The notes under the pieces: model-generated
Told to the model about the DNA's origin: nothing
The model's database searches: none
The model's input: only the letters and a program-made list of their open reading frames with translations
Shown here: one piece after another, positions 56,778 through 64,000 of the stretch
Layout of the letters: every line of letters starts with the position of its first letter
Numbering within the stretch: the stretch's first letter is position 1
From: Arenibacter certesii DSM 19833
Lineage (GTDB): Bacteria; Bacteroidota; Bacteroidia; Flavobacteriales; Flavobacteriaceae
Length of the DNA: 64,000 nt
NCBI RefSeq assembly: GCF_000429545.1
Contig: NZ_AUCB01000029.1
Span: 1 to 64,000, forward strand
Reading direction: 5' to 3'
Made by a program: the position numbers and the translations under genes

Positions 56778-58088
56778 ATGATTCCCTCAATTAGATATAT
56801 AATATTTTGGTTGGTAGATTATCTAAAAGGCGCTAAGGTCCGCAAACATTATAATTCATTAAAGAGAATTAATGAAGATCATGGGTCAGCTTCTTCCGTA
56901 TCGGAAAGAGAACAATATCTATCTGAAATGCTGAACCATTGTATAAAAACCGTTCCCTTTTATAGAAATCTGGGAATTGCTGACGTTAATATAGATCAAT
57001 TTCCTATCACCAATAAAAATTTGATTAAGAAAAACCCAGATGCCTTTCTTTCCGAATCCTATAAAGACAAAAAAAAATATTATGCCTCTACTAGCGGTTC
57101 TACGGGCATACCTTTTACCATAATCCATAATAGTGATAAGAAGCTACGACGCACTGCAGAGGTTCATTTCTTTGGGGATTTAGCAGGACATACTCTTGGG
57201 ACTGGATTTATCTATATTAAAATATGGAATGAGAACAATAGGAAAGGAAAGCTCACACAAAAAAAGGAAAACATCATTCCAATAGATGTGTTTAAATTGG
57301 ATGACCAAAAGATTGAAAAACTTTTAAAAAGAATAAAAGCCTCTAATAATCCTAAAAGCATTCTGGCCTATGCCTCTGCTCTAGATAGTATTGTAAAGTA
57401 CTTAGATAGGAATCCTACAGATATGATTCATGCAGGAGTAACCTCTGTTATAGCCATGTCCGAAACCCTTGAAGAATACACCAAATCTGCGTTGAAAAAA
57501 TATTTTAATTGTCCAGTTGTATCCCGATATGCTAATATCGAAAATGGAATTATCGCGCAGCAAACCAGTGAGTTTCAAAACGAATTTCTTATTAATTTGG
57601 GAAGTTACCATATTGAAGTTTTAGACCTACACGAAGATACCCCTGCCAAGAATGGCGAAAGTGGAAGAATTGTGATAACCGATCTGTTCAATAAATCCAT
57701 GCCTTTGATTAGGTACGATACTGGGGACCTAGGAGCACTTGGTAAAAAAGAAGAAAACGGTCGGACGTACTATATCTTCGAAAAAATTGAAGGCAGAAAA
57801 ATGGACATAATCTACAATACGCGAGGAGAGGTCTTGTCCTCCTACTTTGTCTCCGCAAGCATGTGGAAATATACTGAATTGAGACAGTACCAGTTTATTC
57901 AAAATGGAAAAAAAGAATACGAAATAAAACTTAATTTGGAAGGGCACTTCCAAAGGGAAAAAGAAATGCTCCAAGATTTAAAAACGTTCTTAGGAGACGA
58001 TGCAGAGGTAATGGTAACCTATGTAGAGGAAATCCCATTACTTGCCTCCGGTAAGCGAAAAAAAGTAACTAGCAACCTAAAAAAATAA
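56778..58088 (+). CDS. Phenylacetate-CoA ligase/CapK-like adenylate-forming enzyme
   Basis: A 436-residue protein of the adenylate-forming superfamily, closest in pattern to PaaK and CapK proteins found in polysaccharide clusters. The ATP loop is ASTSGSTGIPFTIIH near residue 98-112. A later RYANIENGIIAQQ and LIRYDTGDLGALG near 310-322 are the acyl-adenylate motifs, and the end KKVTSNLKK carries the lysine-rich C-terminus. No polysaccharide genes adjoin. The ATG at 56778 (MIPSIRYIIFW) is preferred over a TTG 42 bases upstream, which overlaps a possible -7 box TACTTTCG. The carboxylate substrate is unknown. Confidence 0.8.
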   Translation: MIPSIRYIIFWLVDYLKGAKVRKHYNSLKRINEDHGSASSVSEREQYLSEMLNHCIKTVPFYRNLGIADVNIDQFPITNKNLIKKNPDAFLSESYKDKKKYYASTSGSTGIPFTIIHNSDKKLRRTAEVHFFGDLAGHTLGTGFIYIKIWNENNRKGKLTQKKENIIPIDVFKLDDQKIEKLLKRIKASNNPKSILAYASALDSIVKYLDRNPTDMIHAGVTSVIAMSETLEEYTKSALKKYFNCPVVSRYANIENGIIAQQTSEFQNEFLINLGSYHIEVLDLHEDTPAKNGESGRIVITDLFNKSMPLIRYDTGDLGALGKKEENGRTYYIFEKIEGRKMDIIYNTRGEVLSSYFVSASMWKYTELRQYQFIQNGKKEYEIKLNLEGHFQREKEMLQDLKTFLGDDAEVMVTYVEEIPLLASGKRKKVTSNLKK

Positions 58089-58229
58089 GGTCTAAACTAA
58101 AGATGTTGAAATTGTGAAAGTGTAAATTTTTAGTGAGAATTGATATGCGTTAATAATTCTACCTTCTCTACTAACACCTTGTATTTCATAACGGTAGTTT
58201 TACAGGGAAAATTAATTTAAAACACTTTT

Positions 58230-59429
58230 ATGAAAAAAATACTTTATTTATTTACAATGGTTACTGCGCTTGTGTTCACAAGTTGTACCAACGATGATCA
58301 CAATGCTCCTGGAGAATTTAACGGGGAGAGCAAAATCTATCAGTTAGAATCACGTTCAAATAACGATATTAAGGGAACTGCCACTATAGTTGAAAATGCC
58401 GATGGTAGCGCTACGGTAAATCTAAAGCTTGACGGAACAGCAACAGGTAGTCATCCTGCCCATATACACGCAAATTCTGCTGCAGAAAGCGGGGATATTA
58501 TTGTTGATCTTACCCCTGTTGATGGTGCTACAGGAGAAAGCACAACTATTATTTCCGCTAGGAAAGACGGAACAAAAATTACTTACGACCAGATTCTGGA
58601 ACTAGATGGTTATATTAACGTTCACCAAAGTGCAAGCGATTTAGGAACGCTTATTGCTCAGGGGGATATCGGAATTAACGAGCTGGTTGGAGAATCTAAA
58701 GAATATGAACTTAATAGTGTAGTTGTACCTACTATAAAAGGTACCGCTACAATTCATAAGCGAATTAGTGGGGCTTCCCTCCTAGAAATTGAATTAGAAG
58801 GTACTCCAGAAGATGGTGAGCACCCTGCACATATTCACGCTAATACGGCTGCAGAAAGTGGAGATATCTTAATATCCCTTTCCTCTGTAAATGGTAAGAG
58901 CAGGAAAAGCTGGACGCATATTGAAGCAGATAACGAGGGTACCGAAGTGATGTATGAGGATCTGTTAGAGTACAATGGGTATATTAATGTACATTTATCT
59001 GGGGAAGAATTGGGTGTTATTGTAGCTCAAGGTGATATTGGCCAAAATGAACTTACAGGAAACCAAAAATCCTATAACCTGGTAAGCGTTGCCAATGCAT
59101 CTATTTCTGGTACTGCCACCTTTTCTGAAAGGGTAAACAAGCAAACCTTGGTGACCTTGGAATTGGCAGGGACTACGGCTGGTGGTATTCACCCGGCACA
59201 TATCCATATGGGATCTGTCGCCGATGCCCCTGGAGATATAGTAGTTTCCTTAACCAATGTAATAGGTGCAACAGGAATAAGTAAAACGAATGTTGCACAA
59301 CTAGATGCCGGTGGCGCTGTAGATTATGAAGCACTTTTGGCGATAGACGGTTATATAAATGTGCATTTAGGTGCAGATCAACTTGGAACCCTAATTGCTC
59401 AAGGTAATGTGGGTGCAAATGTAAATTAA
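58230..59429 (+). CDS. Triple CHRD-domain lipoprotein
   Basis: A 399-residue surface lipoprotein with signal peptide ending FTSC (cysteine at residue 19) and an acidic linker. It contains three CHRD domains of about 120 residues each. Each has HPAHIH (near residues 72, 190 and 310) followed by AESGDI or APGDI, then GYINVH and LGTLIAQGDIG or its equivalent. CHRD domains, named after chordin, are beta-rich and often occur on bacterial surface proteins; the paired histidines suggest metal binding, which is inference. It stands alone with its own terminator. Confidence 0.9.
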   Translation: MKKILYLFTMVTALVFTSCTNDDHNAPGEFNGESKIYQLESRSNNDIKGTATIVENADGSATVNLKLDGTATGSHPAHIHANSAAESGDIIVDLTPVDGATGESTTIISARKDGTKITYDQILELDGYINVHQSASDLGTLIAQGDIGINELVGESKEYELNSVVVPTIKGTATIHKRISGASLLEIELEGTPEDGEHPAHIHANTAAESGDILISLSSVNGKSRKSWTHIEADNEGTEVMYEDLLEYNGYINVHLSGEELGVIVAQGDIGQNELTGNQKSYNLVSVANASISGTATFSERVNKQTLVTLELAGTTAGGIHPAHIHMGSVADAPGDIVVSLTNVIGATGISKTNVAQLDAGGAVDYEALLAIDGYINVHLGADQLGTLIAQGNVGANVN

Positions 59430-59455
59430 GGAACACTTACCCCCTATCTATTAAA

Positions 59456-59492
59456 GAAGCCTTGGATCTAATAAGTCCAAGGCCTCTTTTTT
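59456..59492 (+). terminator. Intrinsic terminator of the CHRD gene
   Basis: GCCTTGGA (59459-59466) and TCCAAGGC (59476-59483) form a perfect stem followed by CTCTTTTTT. Confidence 0.88.
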
Positions 59493-59550
59493 ACAGCTGG
59501 TTTTAGATAAAATTTTTAATAATGATATCTGTACAATTTACTCCATAAAG

Positions 59551-59889
59551 CTAATACCTTATTTTCCTACAATAATCATCAAAGGATTTTTGAATATCTA
59601 CGAAAGAGCGAATTTGTAACATCGTTTTTTCAAAGAGTTCAATTTTTAAATCTTTTTCCCGACTTAAAGTCGCCATTAATTCGGCATTGCTTTTCTTTAA
59701 ACTGGATAAAGATTCTCGTATTCTTTGTGATTTAGTAAACAATGAATAGGTAGTAGGTTCATAAATATAAGAGGCAAATTGCTTTTCCAGCTGATGTAAA
59801 TCCTCAATATTACGCTCCAATTGTAGGATACATCCACTATTGGAGGGCGTAATCGTCAAATTTCCAGGTATTGAATGTATAGTTCTCAT
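59551..59889 (-). CDS. Small coiled-coil hypothetical protein
   Basis: A 112-residue soluble protein that I do not recognise. Residues about 24-110 are heptad-like and charged (LERNIEDLHQLEKQF, RIRESLSSLKKSNAEL, IELFEKTMLQIRSFVDIQ), so a coiled coil or helical bundle is likely. It has no signal peptide or membrane segment. No competing frame overlaps it, and the codon choice looks like that of its neighbours, which supports it as a real gene. It is convergent with the CHRD gene. Confidence 0.5.
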   Translation of the reverse strand: MRTIHSIPGNLTITPSNSGCILQLERNIEDLHQLEKQFASYIYEPTTYSLFTKSQRIRESLSSLKKSNAELMATLSREKDLKIELFEKTMLQIRSFVDIQKSFDDYCRKIRY

Positions 59890-60385
59890 AGGGAAAGAAT
59901 TTGAGGGTTAATTTCTGATTTCTGCTTACTCTTATATTTCAATGTTTATAGATTATGTAATTAATATACAATATTATCGTCATACTAGTAAACTTATTCA
60001 CCTCATTAACATTCCTTTAGTTGAAAATTAACACATCGTTCTGCAAGCCCCGCAGTCTATCTTTTTCCCCTGTTTTGTTTTATCCAAGTTGAGTTTTCCG
60101 GTCTAGCTAATAAATCGTCGGTAGTGCAAACGAAGTGGTAGAAAAAGGAGGTCTAACCTTACTTCTTTTGGAACATAGCTGGTAGTGACCAATTATTAAT
60201 TGGAATCTACTTAATAACAATGTAGAAGCCGTCAAATTATATCTTATATGAGGCGGAAAGATAGACGCTTCTCTAATCTAATATCACGTTGATAATTACC
60301 CAGTAATTACCAAAAATAAAACCCCTGACACTTACATCAGGGGTTATTTTTTAGGAGACAGATTAAACATAAAAGCCTGTCTAGC
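59890..60385. other. Intergenic region with a terminator and a possible relic
   Basis: No intact gene is present. A short plus-strand stretch at 60114-60185 reads IVGSANEVVEKGGLTLLLLE, which recalls the FAD-binding start of GMC oxidoreductases, but only 23 codons remain between stops. The right end holds the terminator at 60311-60352. Confidence 0.3.
60311..60352 (-). terminator. Intrinsic terminator, both directions possible
   Basis: AACCCCTGA (60320-60328) and TCAGGGGTT (60337-60345) form a nine-base stem with A/T tracts on both sides. It lies 34 bases past the stop of the minus-strand lipoprotein gene. Confidence 0.88.
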
Positions 60386-61168
60386 TTACCAGCTTATTTC
60401 CTCTCTTTCTCCATTTGGATATATTACTGCTCCCATTTTATCACAATTACCCTCGCCAAAATCCAATGAAGCCGTTAATCCGTTAACCTCTAAGATAACT
60501 ACACCACTTGTGATATATGCACAGTTTAACTTTCCGGCCAGTGGAGTGGTAACTTTAAAATGATAAGTTGTTCCTTGATGTACAATGTTCCATGCCCCAA
60601 TACACTTAACATACTCATTTTCCGTATTCATATTGGTTAATATATAGCTAAATTCTTTGCTTCCCTTATGGCTGATAACTTCTCCGTCCTTATTTTCTAG
60701 GGACATATCCGTATCCACCGTAAATATAGGTTTGCCAGCATTAGAAAAATCATAGGAAATGCGCTTACTTCCTTCCAAAACATGGTTGTTATAAGAAAAA
60801 GTTTTAAAGGAAATATCAAAACTCCCCTTACTCCCTTCTGTGTCGCTATCGTTGCCTGTTAAGATTAAGGTTCCATTTACAGTATTCCCATTAATAGTAC
60901 AATTAGTATAGGATACAGCAATCCGATTATCAGTAAAAATTAAGGCCGTGCAGTCAGAATCAATCTTCTTAGTTGAAGCCGATTTATCGGTCAATAATAA
61001 TTCTGACAACATTACATCTAGTCCTTCAGTGGTAGCATTGGCTTCCATTTGCGCCTTAACCTGTTCTGAGGATAGACTTTTTTCATTATGGTTATTCATA
61101 GCATCATTGCTACAACTGCACAATAAAAGAACTCCAAAACCGAAAACTAAAAAAGAATATTTTTTCAT
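60386..61168 (-). CDS. Lipoprotein of unknown function
   Basis: A 260-residue lipoprotein with signal peptide ending LLCSC (cysteine about residue 19). I do not recognise a Pfam family, but the layout, a 50-residue polar linker followed by repeated short beta strands (CTINGNTVNGTLILTGND, GSFDISFKTFSYNNH, GSKEFSYILTN), is common among flavobacterial surface lipoproteins. Six cysteines after the lipidated one could form disulfides in the periplasm. It is monocistronic, with a strong terminator. Confidence 0.7.
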   Translation of the reverse strand: MKKYSFLVFGFGVLLLCSCSNDAMNNHNEKSLSSEQVKAQMEANATTEGLDVMLSELLLTDKSASTKKIDSDCTALIFTDNRIAVSYTNCTINGNTVNGTLILTGNDSDTEGSKGSFDISFKTFSYNNHVLEGSKRISYDFSNAGKPIFTVDTDMSLENKDGEVISHKGSKEFSYILTNMNTENEYVKCIGAWNIVHQGTTYHFKVTTPLAGKLNCAYITSGVVILEVNGLTASLDFGEGNCDKMGAVIYPNGEREEISW

Positions 61169-61380
61169 TGTTGATTGTTTTTGTCCCTTTCTTAACGCAC
61201 AAAACCGCTGTGAATTATAATTATGGCAAAAAAAAGTATAAAAAAAATGACCTAAACAATTAATTTGTAAGGTTGTACAAACTCGTTTTTCATAAGTGGT
61301 TAAAGAAGAACTAGGAAATAGTTCCTATTTAACGGGACAACCTTAGAAGTAATTTACTTCAATTTTACCTGTTCATAATT

Positions 61381-62460
61381 TTAATCTAGTTGAATTTCAA
61401 AATTATTATAATCCTCTTTATTATAAGACATTTTTTGAGTACTCGGCGAAATAGCAAAGTGTGGCGAATAGGTACTCATGATTACTGTTTTACCATCTGG
61501 AAGGAATTCCATAATTCGCAACCATCCATCTCCCCCGTTTCCATGCCAACCTCCTCCCATAGCTTGGGCATTAAAAGTTATCTGATTTACTTTTTTTCCC
61601 GCAGCATTCCTATCTATTTTATGGGCAGTATGTGCTCTAAAATCATTTGGTGCTCCTATGTGGCCAGAAAATACCAATTGCACATTATTGGAATCGGCTA
61701 CTAATTTTTCCCATATCGCTTTACCATAATTTCTATCCTCTATGGGATAATTTTCCTTTTCTATATGTTGATTTTTTGCATTTAAGTAGGAATGGGTGAG
61801 TACTACAGCAGTATGATCTTTAAATTGTTCCTGAGATAGTACTCCCTTTGCCCACTGTAATATGGTATCACGTGGTGCGAATTCTAAATTTAAAAACAAG
61901 AATTTGCGTTTTTGTGGAGAGACAAACTCATAAGCTGCATTCTCTACGGAGGGCATTAGGTCAATATTTTTCCCAGCCGCACGGAGCGCTTTAGCATTTA
62001 GTAAATTCCTATGCGAAGGAAAGTAGGTGCTGTAATTTGTTTTCCTATTTTCAACACTCTTATATCCAAAATCGTGATTTCCAGCAGCTAAAATATAGGG
62101 AACTTTCCCATCCAACTTTTCAAACGCATGGGAAACCGCCCTCCATTGATCCCTACTTGGAAGGTTCCCATTTTTACCATCAGGTACTAACAGTTCGTTC
62201 TGTTCCACCAAATCGCCCGTACACAGCACCATTTTAATATTTAAGGGCTCTATATTTTCACTAATCCAAGAGGTCATAGTTTCCAGTATTCCATGATTTC
62301 TTTCAAACTTTACATAAGTCTGTGTATCGGGAAGCAAAATAATAGACCAAGAATCTGGATGCGATAATTTAGGTGGGGAATAGCTTTCTTGTGCATTTCC
62401 TACTTGGATAATAAATAAGGATGCAATAAATAATGTGGAATAATAGCGGAATAGATTCAT
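61381..62460 (-). CDS. Secreted metallophosphoesterase
   Basis: A 359-residue calcineurin-like phosphoesterase with a Sec signal peptide (residues 1-23, VGNAQ). The dinuclear metal motifs are complete and in order: LLPDTQTY (in place of DxH, with Gln), CTGDLVEQN, AAGNHDF, VVLTHSYLN and FSGHIGAPND. Replacement of the DxH histidine by glutamine is found in several secreted bacterial phosphoesterases. A C-terminal part of about 60 residues (GGGWHGNGGDGWLRIMEF) completes the enzyme. A nucleotide or phosphodiester substrate is likely, but it cannot be named. It stands alone. Confidence 0.87.
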   Translation of the reverse strand: MNLFRYYSTLFIASLFIIQVGNAQESYSPPKLSHPDSWSIILLPDTQTYVKFERNHGILETMTSWISENIEPLNIKMVLCTGDLVEQNELLVPDGKNGNLPSRDQWRAVSHAFEKLDGKVPYILAAGNHDFGYKSVENRKTNYSTYFPSHRNLLNAKALRAAGKNIDLMPSVENAAYEFVSPQKRKFLFLNLEFAPRDTILQWAKGVLSQEQFKDHTAVVLTHSYLNAKNQHIEKENYPIEDRNYGKAIWEKLVADSNNVQLVFSGHIGAPNDFRAHTAHKIDRNAAGKKVNQITFNAQAMGGGWHGNGGDGWLRIMEFLPDGKTVIMSTYSPHFAISPSTQKMSYNKEDYNNFEIQLD

Positions 62461-62651
62461 TATAATTCAATTAAAATGTAGAATAATATAAACATACAAT
62501 TATTTACGATTATTTTATTTATAAATAATGCCATTCTTTAGCTGAATTTGTTATCAGATCCCCTAGTCCTTAGTTTATTTGCCGCTACACAACAGGTAAT
62601 TCGCCTAAAACAAGCCAAGAATGTAGGAATGGAAAGAACTTATTGTAAATC

Positions 62652-62698
62652 TGCCTGAGAACGGAACGGGCAGGCCCGCCTGAATGGAACGGGCAGGC
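62652..62698. repeat. GC-rich REP-like palindrome, copy 4 of 4
   Basis: The unit GGAACGGGCAGGC occurs twice (about 62663-62675 and 62686-62698), with CCCGCCTGAA between. The second half is a reverse-strand match to the copies at 33543 and 54789. It lies between the divergent metallophosphoesterase and recQ genes. Confidence 0.6.
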
Positions 62699-62782
62699 AT
62701 TCATTGGAGCAATCCAATGCTTATCTAGTGAGTAAATTTAAAATCTACCTGTTCTATTCGGGATTTAAGGATATATAATTTA

Positions 62783-62790
62783 TACTTTTG
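62783..62790 (+). promoter_or_regulatory. Probable recQ -7 box (TACTTTTG)
   Basis: TACTTTTG matches TAnnTTTG, 29 bases upstream of the recQ ATG at 62820. A TTCGG near 62757-62761 is a weak -33 candidate at about 20-base spacing. Confidence 0.5.
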
Positions 62791-62819
62791 TCCACTTGTC
62801 CATTTCAAAATTAAGAATG

Positions 62820-64000
62820 ATGCCGCTGACCCAATCCAAAGACGTTTTACATTCCCACTTAAAACAGTATTTTGGTTTTGACCATTTTAGAGGCCAACAA
62901 GAAGCTATTATCACTTCGGTTCTGGAGAAGCGAGATTGCCTAGTGATTATGCCAACAGGTGGGGGTAAATCCATTTGTTTTCAACTTCCGTCCATTATTT
63001 TTGAAGGTATAACTTTGGTAATATCACCCTTAATTGCCCTTATGAAGGACCAAGTAGACGGTTTAGGGGCTAATGGTATCCAAGCTGCTTTCTTTAATAG
63101 CAGTCAGTCTGCGGAAGAACAGCGCGAAATTTTAAATCAGGTAGCTAAAAGGAAGTTAAAATTACTTTATGTGGCGCCTGAAAGTTTAGCCGGACTATCC
63201 CCTATTTTAAGCCAGACGTATATTAGTGCTATTGCAGTGGATGAAGCACATTGTATTTCTTCGTGGGGACATGATTTTAGACCTTCCTATCAACAGTTGG
63301 GGTTTTTAAAGAAGACCTTACCCAACACGCCAATAATTGCTTTAACCGCCACGGCAGACAAAGCAACACGGCAAGACATAGTTGAACAGCTTAATATTCC
63401 CAATGCCCAACAATTCCTATCCTCATTTGACCGAAAGAATATTGCCTTAGAAGTACGAGCAGCTCACGATAGGGTATCACAGATTTTACGTTTTATTCAA
63501 CGTCGACCGAATGAATCAGGAATCATTTATTGCCTGAGTAGAAAATCGACAGAAAATTTAGTAGAAAAATTAAAGAAAAGTGGAATTAAGGCTAGCGCCT
63601 ATCACGCGGGATTAGATTTTGATAGCAGGAATAAGGTGCAAGAGGATTTTATATTCGATAAAACACAAATCGTTTGCGCTACCGTTGCTTTTGGAATGGG
63701 AATAGACAAGTCTAATGTGCGTTGGGTGATTCATTATAATATGCCAAAGAATATTGAAGGCTATTATCAAGAAATTGGTAGGTCTGGACGGGACGGTCTA
63801 CCTGCCCATGCCCTATTATTTCATAGTTATGCTGATGTGATACAACTACGGAGGTTTACCGAAGGGGCTACCAATGAAGAGGTACAAATAGCTAAGTTGG
63901 AAAGGATGAAACAGTTTTCGGAAGCCCCTACCTGCAGAAGAAAAATACTACTAAGCTACTTTGGGGAATTTTTACAGCAAGATTGTGGTAACTGCGATGT
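62820..64000 (+). CDS. recQ: ATP-dependent DNA helicase RecQ (partial, 3' end outside)
   Basis: The first 393 codons of a RecQ DNA helicase, which unwinds forks and recombination intermediates. The protein starts [19 protein letters not shown]; a second ATG lies directly upstream at 62817. Motifs are FRGQQEAI (motif 0), Walker A MPTGGGKS near 43-50, [15 protein letters not shown] near 140-154, [31 protein letters not shown] and [10 protein letters not shown]. The zinc-binding subdomain begins with [13 protein letters not shown] and the CGNC at the very edge. The RQC part continues past position 64000. Nothing is missing in the part seen. Confidence 0.96.
   Translation, partial: MPLTQSKDVLHSHLKQYFGFDHFRGQQEAIITSVLEKRDCLVIMPTGGGKSICFQLPSIIFEGITLVISPLIALMKDQVDGLGANGIQAAFFNSSQSAEEQREILNQVAKRKLKLLYVAPESLAGLSPILSQTYISAIAVDEAHCISSWGHDFRPSYQQLGFLKKTLPNTPIIALTATADKATRQDIVEQLNIPNAQQFLSSFDRKNIALEVRAAHDRVSQILRFIQRRPNESGIIYCLSRKSTENLVEKLKKSGIKASAYHAGLDFDSRNKVQEDFIFDKTQIVCATVAFGMGIDKSNVRWVIHYNMPKNIEGYYQEIGRSGRDGLPAHALLFHSYADVIQLRRFTEGATNEEVQIAKLERMKQFSEAPTCRRKILLSYFGEFLQQDCGNCD

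Noticed and set aside
62780-62974. Minus-strand frame overlapping the recQ start
   Set aside because: It is antisense to the conserved RecQ N-terminus and its Walker A site and has no independent support.

Overview
The window reads as chromosomal DNA of a low-GC member of the Bacteroidota, family Flavobacteriaceae, probably a marine genus of the Zobellia/Maribacter/Arenibacter kind (genus is inference). The support is a 287-residue RpoD of the short Bacteroidota type, many lipoproteins with a Bacteroidota-style signal and lipobox, promoter -7 boxes of the form TAnnTTTG in front of several genes, little Shine-Dalgarno sequence, and several families common in flavobacteria (DUF6155, DUF5995, half-helicase, AIM6-like GDPD, CIA30). 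No tRNA, rRNA, CRISPR array, insertion sequence or prophage was seen.

Layout. 0-5 kb: rpoD (minus), a DUF6155 protein, a superfamily 2 helicase and a glycosyltransferase. 5-11 kb: menB, then three copies of an unexplained ~150 bp element (6007-6155, 6324-6475, 7217-7371) interspersed with a helicase that has only one RecA domain and a 3D-domain lipoprotein, then envelope hydrolases (amidase, M14 peptidase, GDPD). 11-14 kb: OmpA-like and VWA lipoproteins and a sugar-phosphate isomerase. 14.4-23.1 kb: one long plus-strand operon for an isoquinoline 1-oxidoreductase-type molybdenum hydroxylase with much of its cofactor pathway (moaD, moaA, mobA, moeB-rhodanese, moeA, xdhC, mocA). moaC and moaE are not in the window.

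23.5-30 kb: an HD hydrolase, an amidohydrolase, then the most interesting locus: a DUF5706/PycTM-like membrane protein divergent from a gene pair made of a small secreted protein and a transmembrane class III adenylyl cyclase with a periplasmic TPR sensor. A second copy of the same pair, in the same order, lies at 50.6-53.2 kb, where the small domain is fused to a ricin-type beta-trefoil. The two small proteins share a pattern I cannot name (DxVxW, then DLF, then a terminal DPK). I read this as a duplicated receptor-cyclase module, one copy next to a possible cyclic-nucleotide effector.

30-47 kb: cardiolipin synthase, two oxidoreductases, an MFS transporter, two DEAD-box RNA helicases, a flavoprotein, a transglutaminase-like lipoprotein, a small EHPTK-repeat lipoprotein, two zinc metalloproteases, a DUF5995 protein and a cold-shock protein. 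47-64 kb: thiE-like, an FadH-type enoate reductase, the second cyclase locus, DUF302 and CHRD repeat lipoproteins, an adenylate-forming enzyme, a metallophosphoesterase and the start of recQ, which runs off the end.

Gene decay is visible at four places: a CIA30 relic (35173-35475), an epimerase with one in-frame TAA (44849-45790), a flavin-binding stress protein with one in-frame TAG (56054-56554) and a degenerate copy of the menB 3' end (about 6225-6300). GC-rich REP-like palindromes occur at four intergenic sites.
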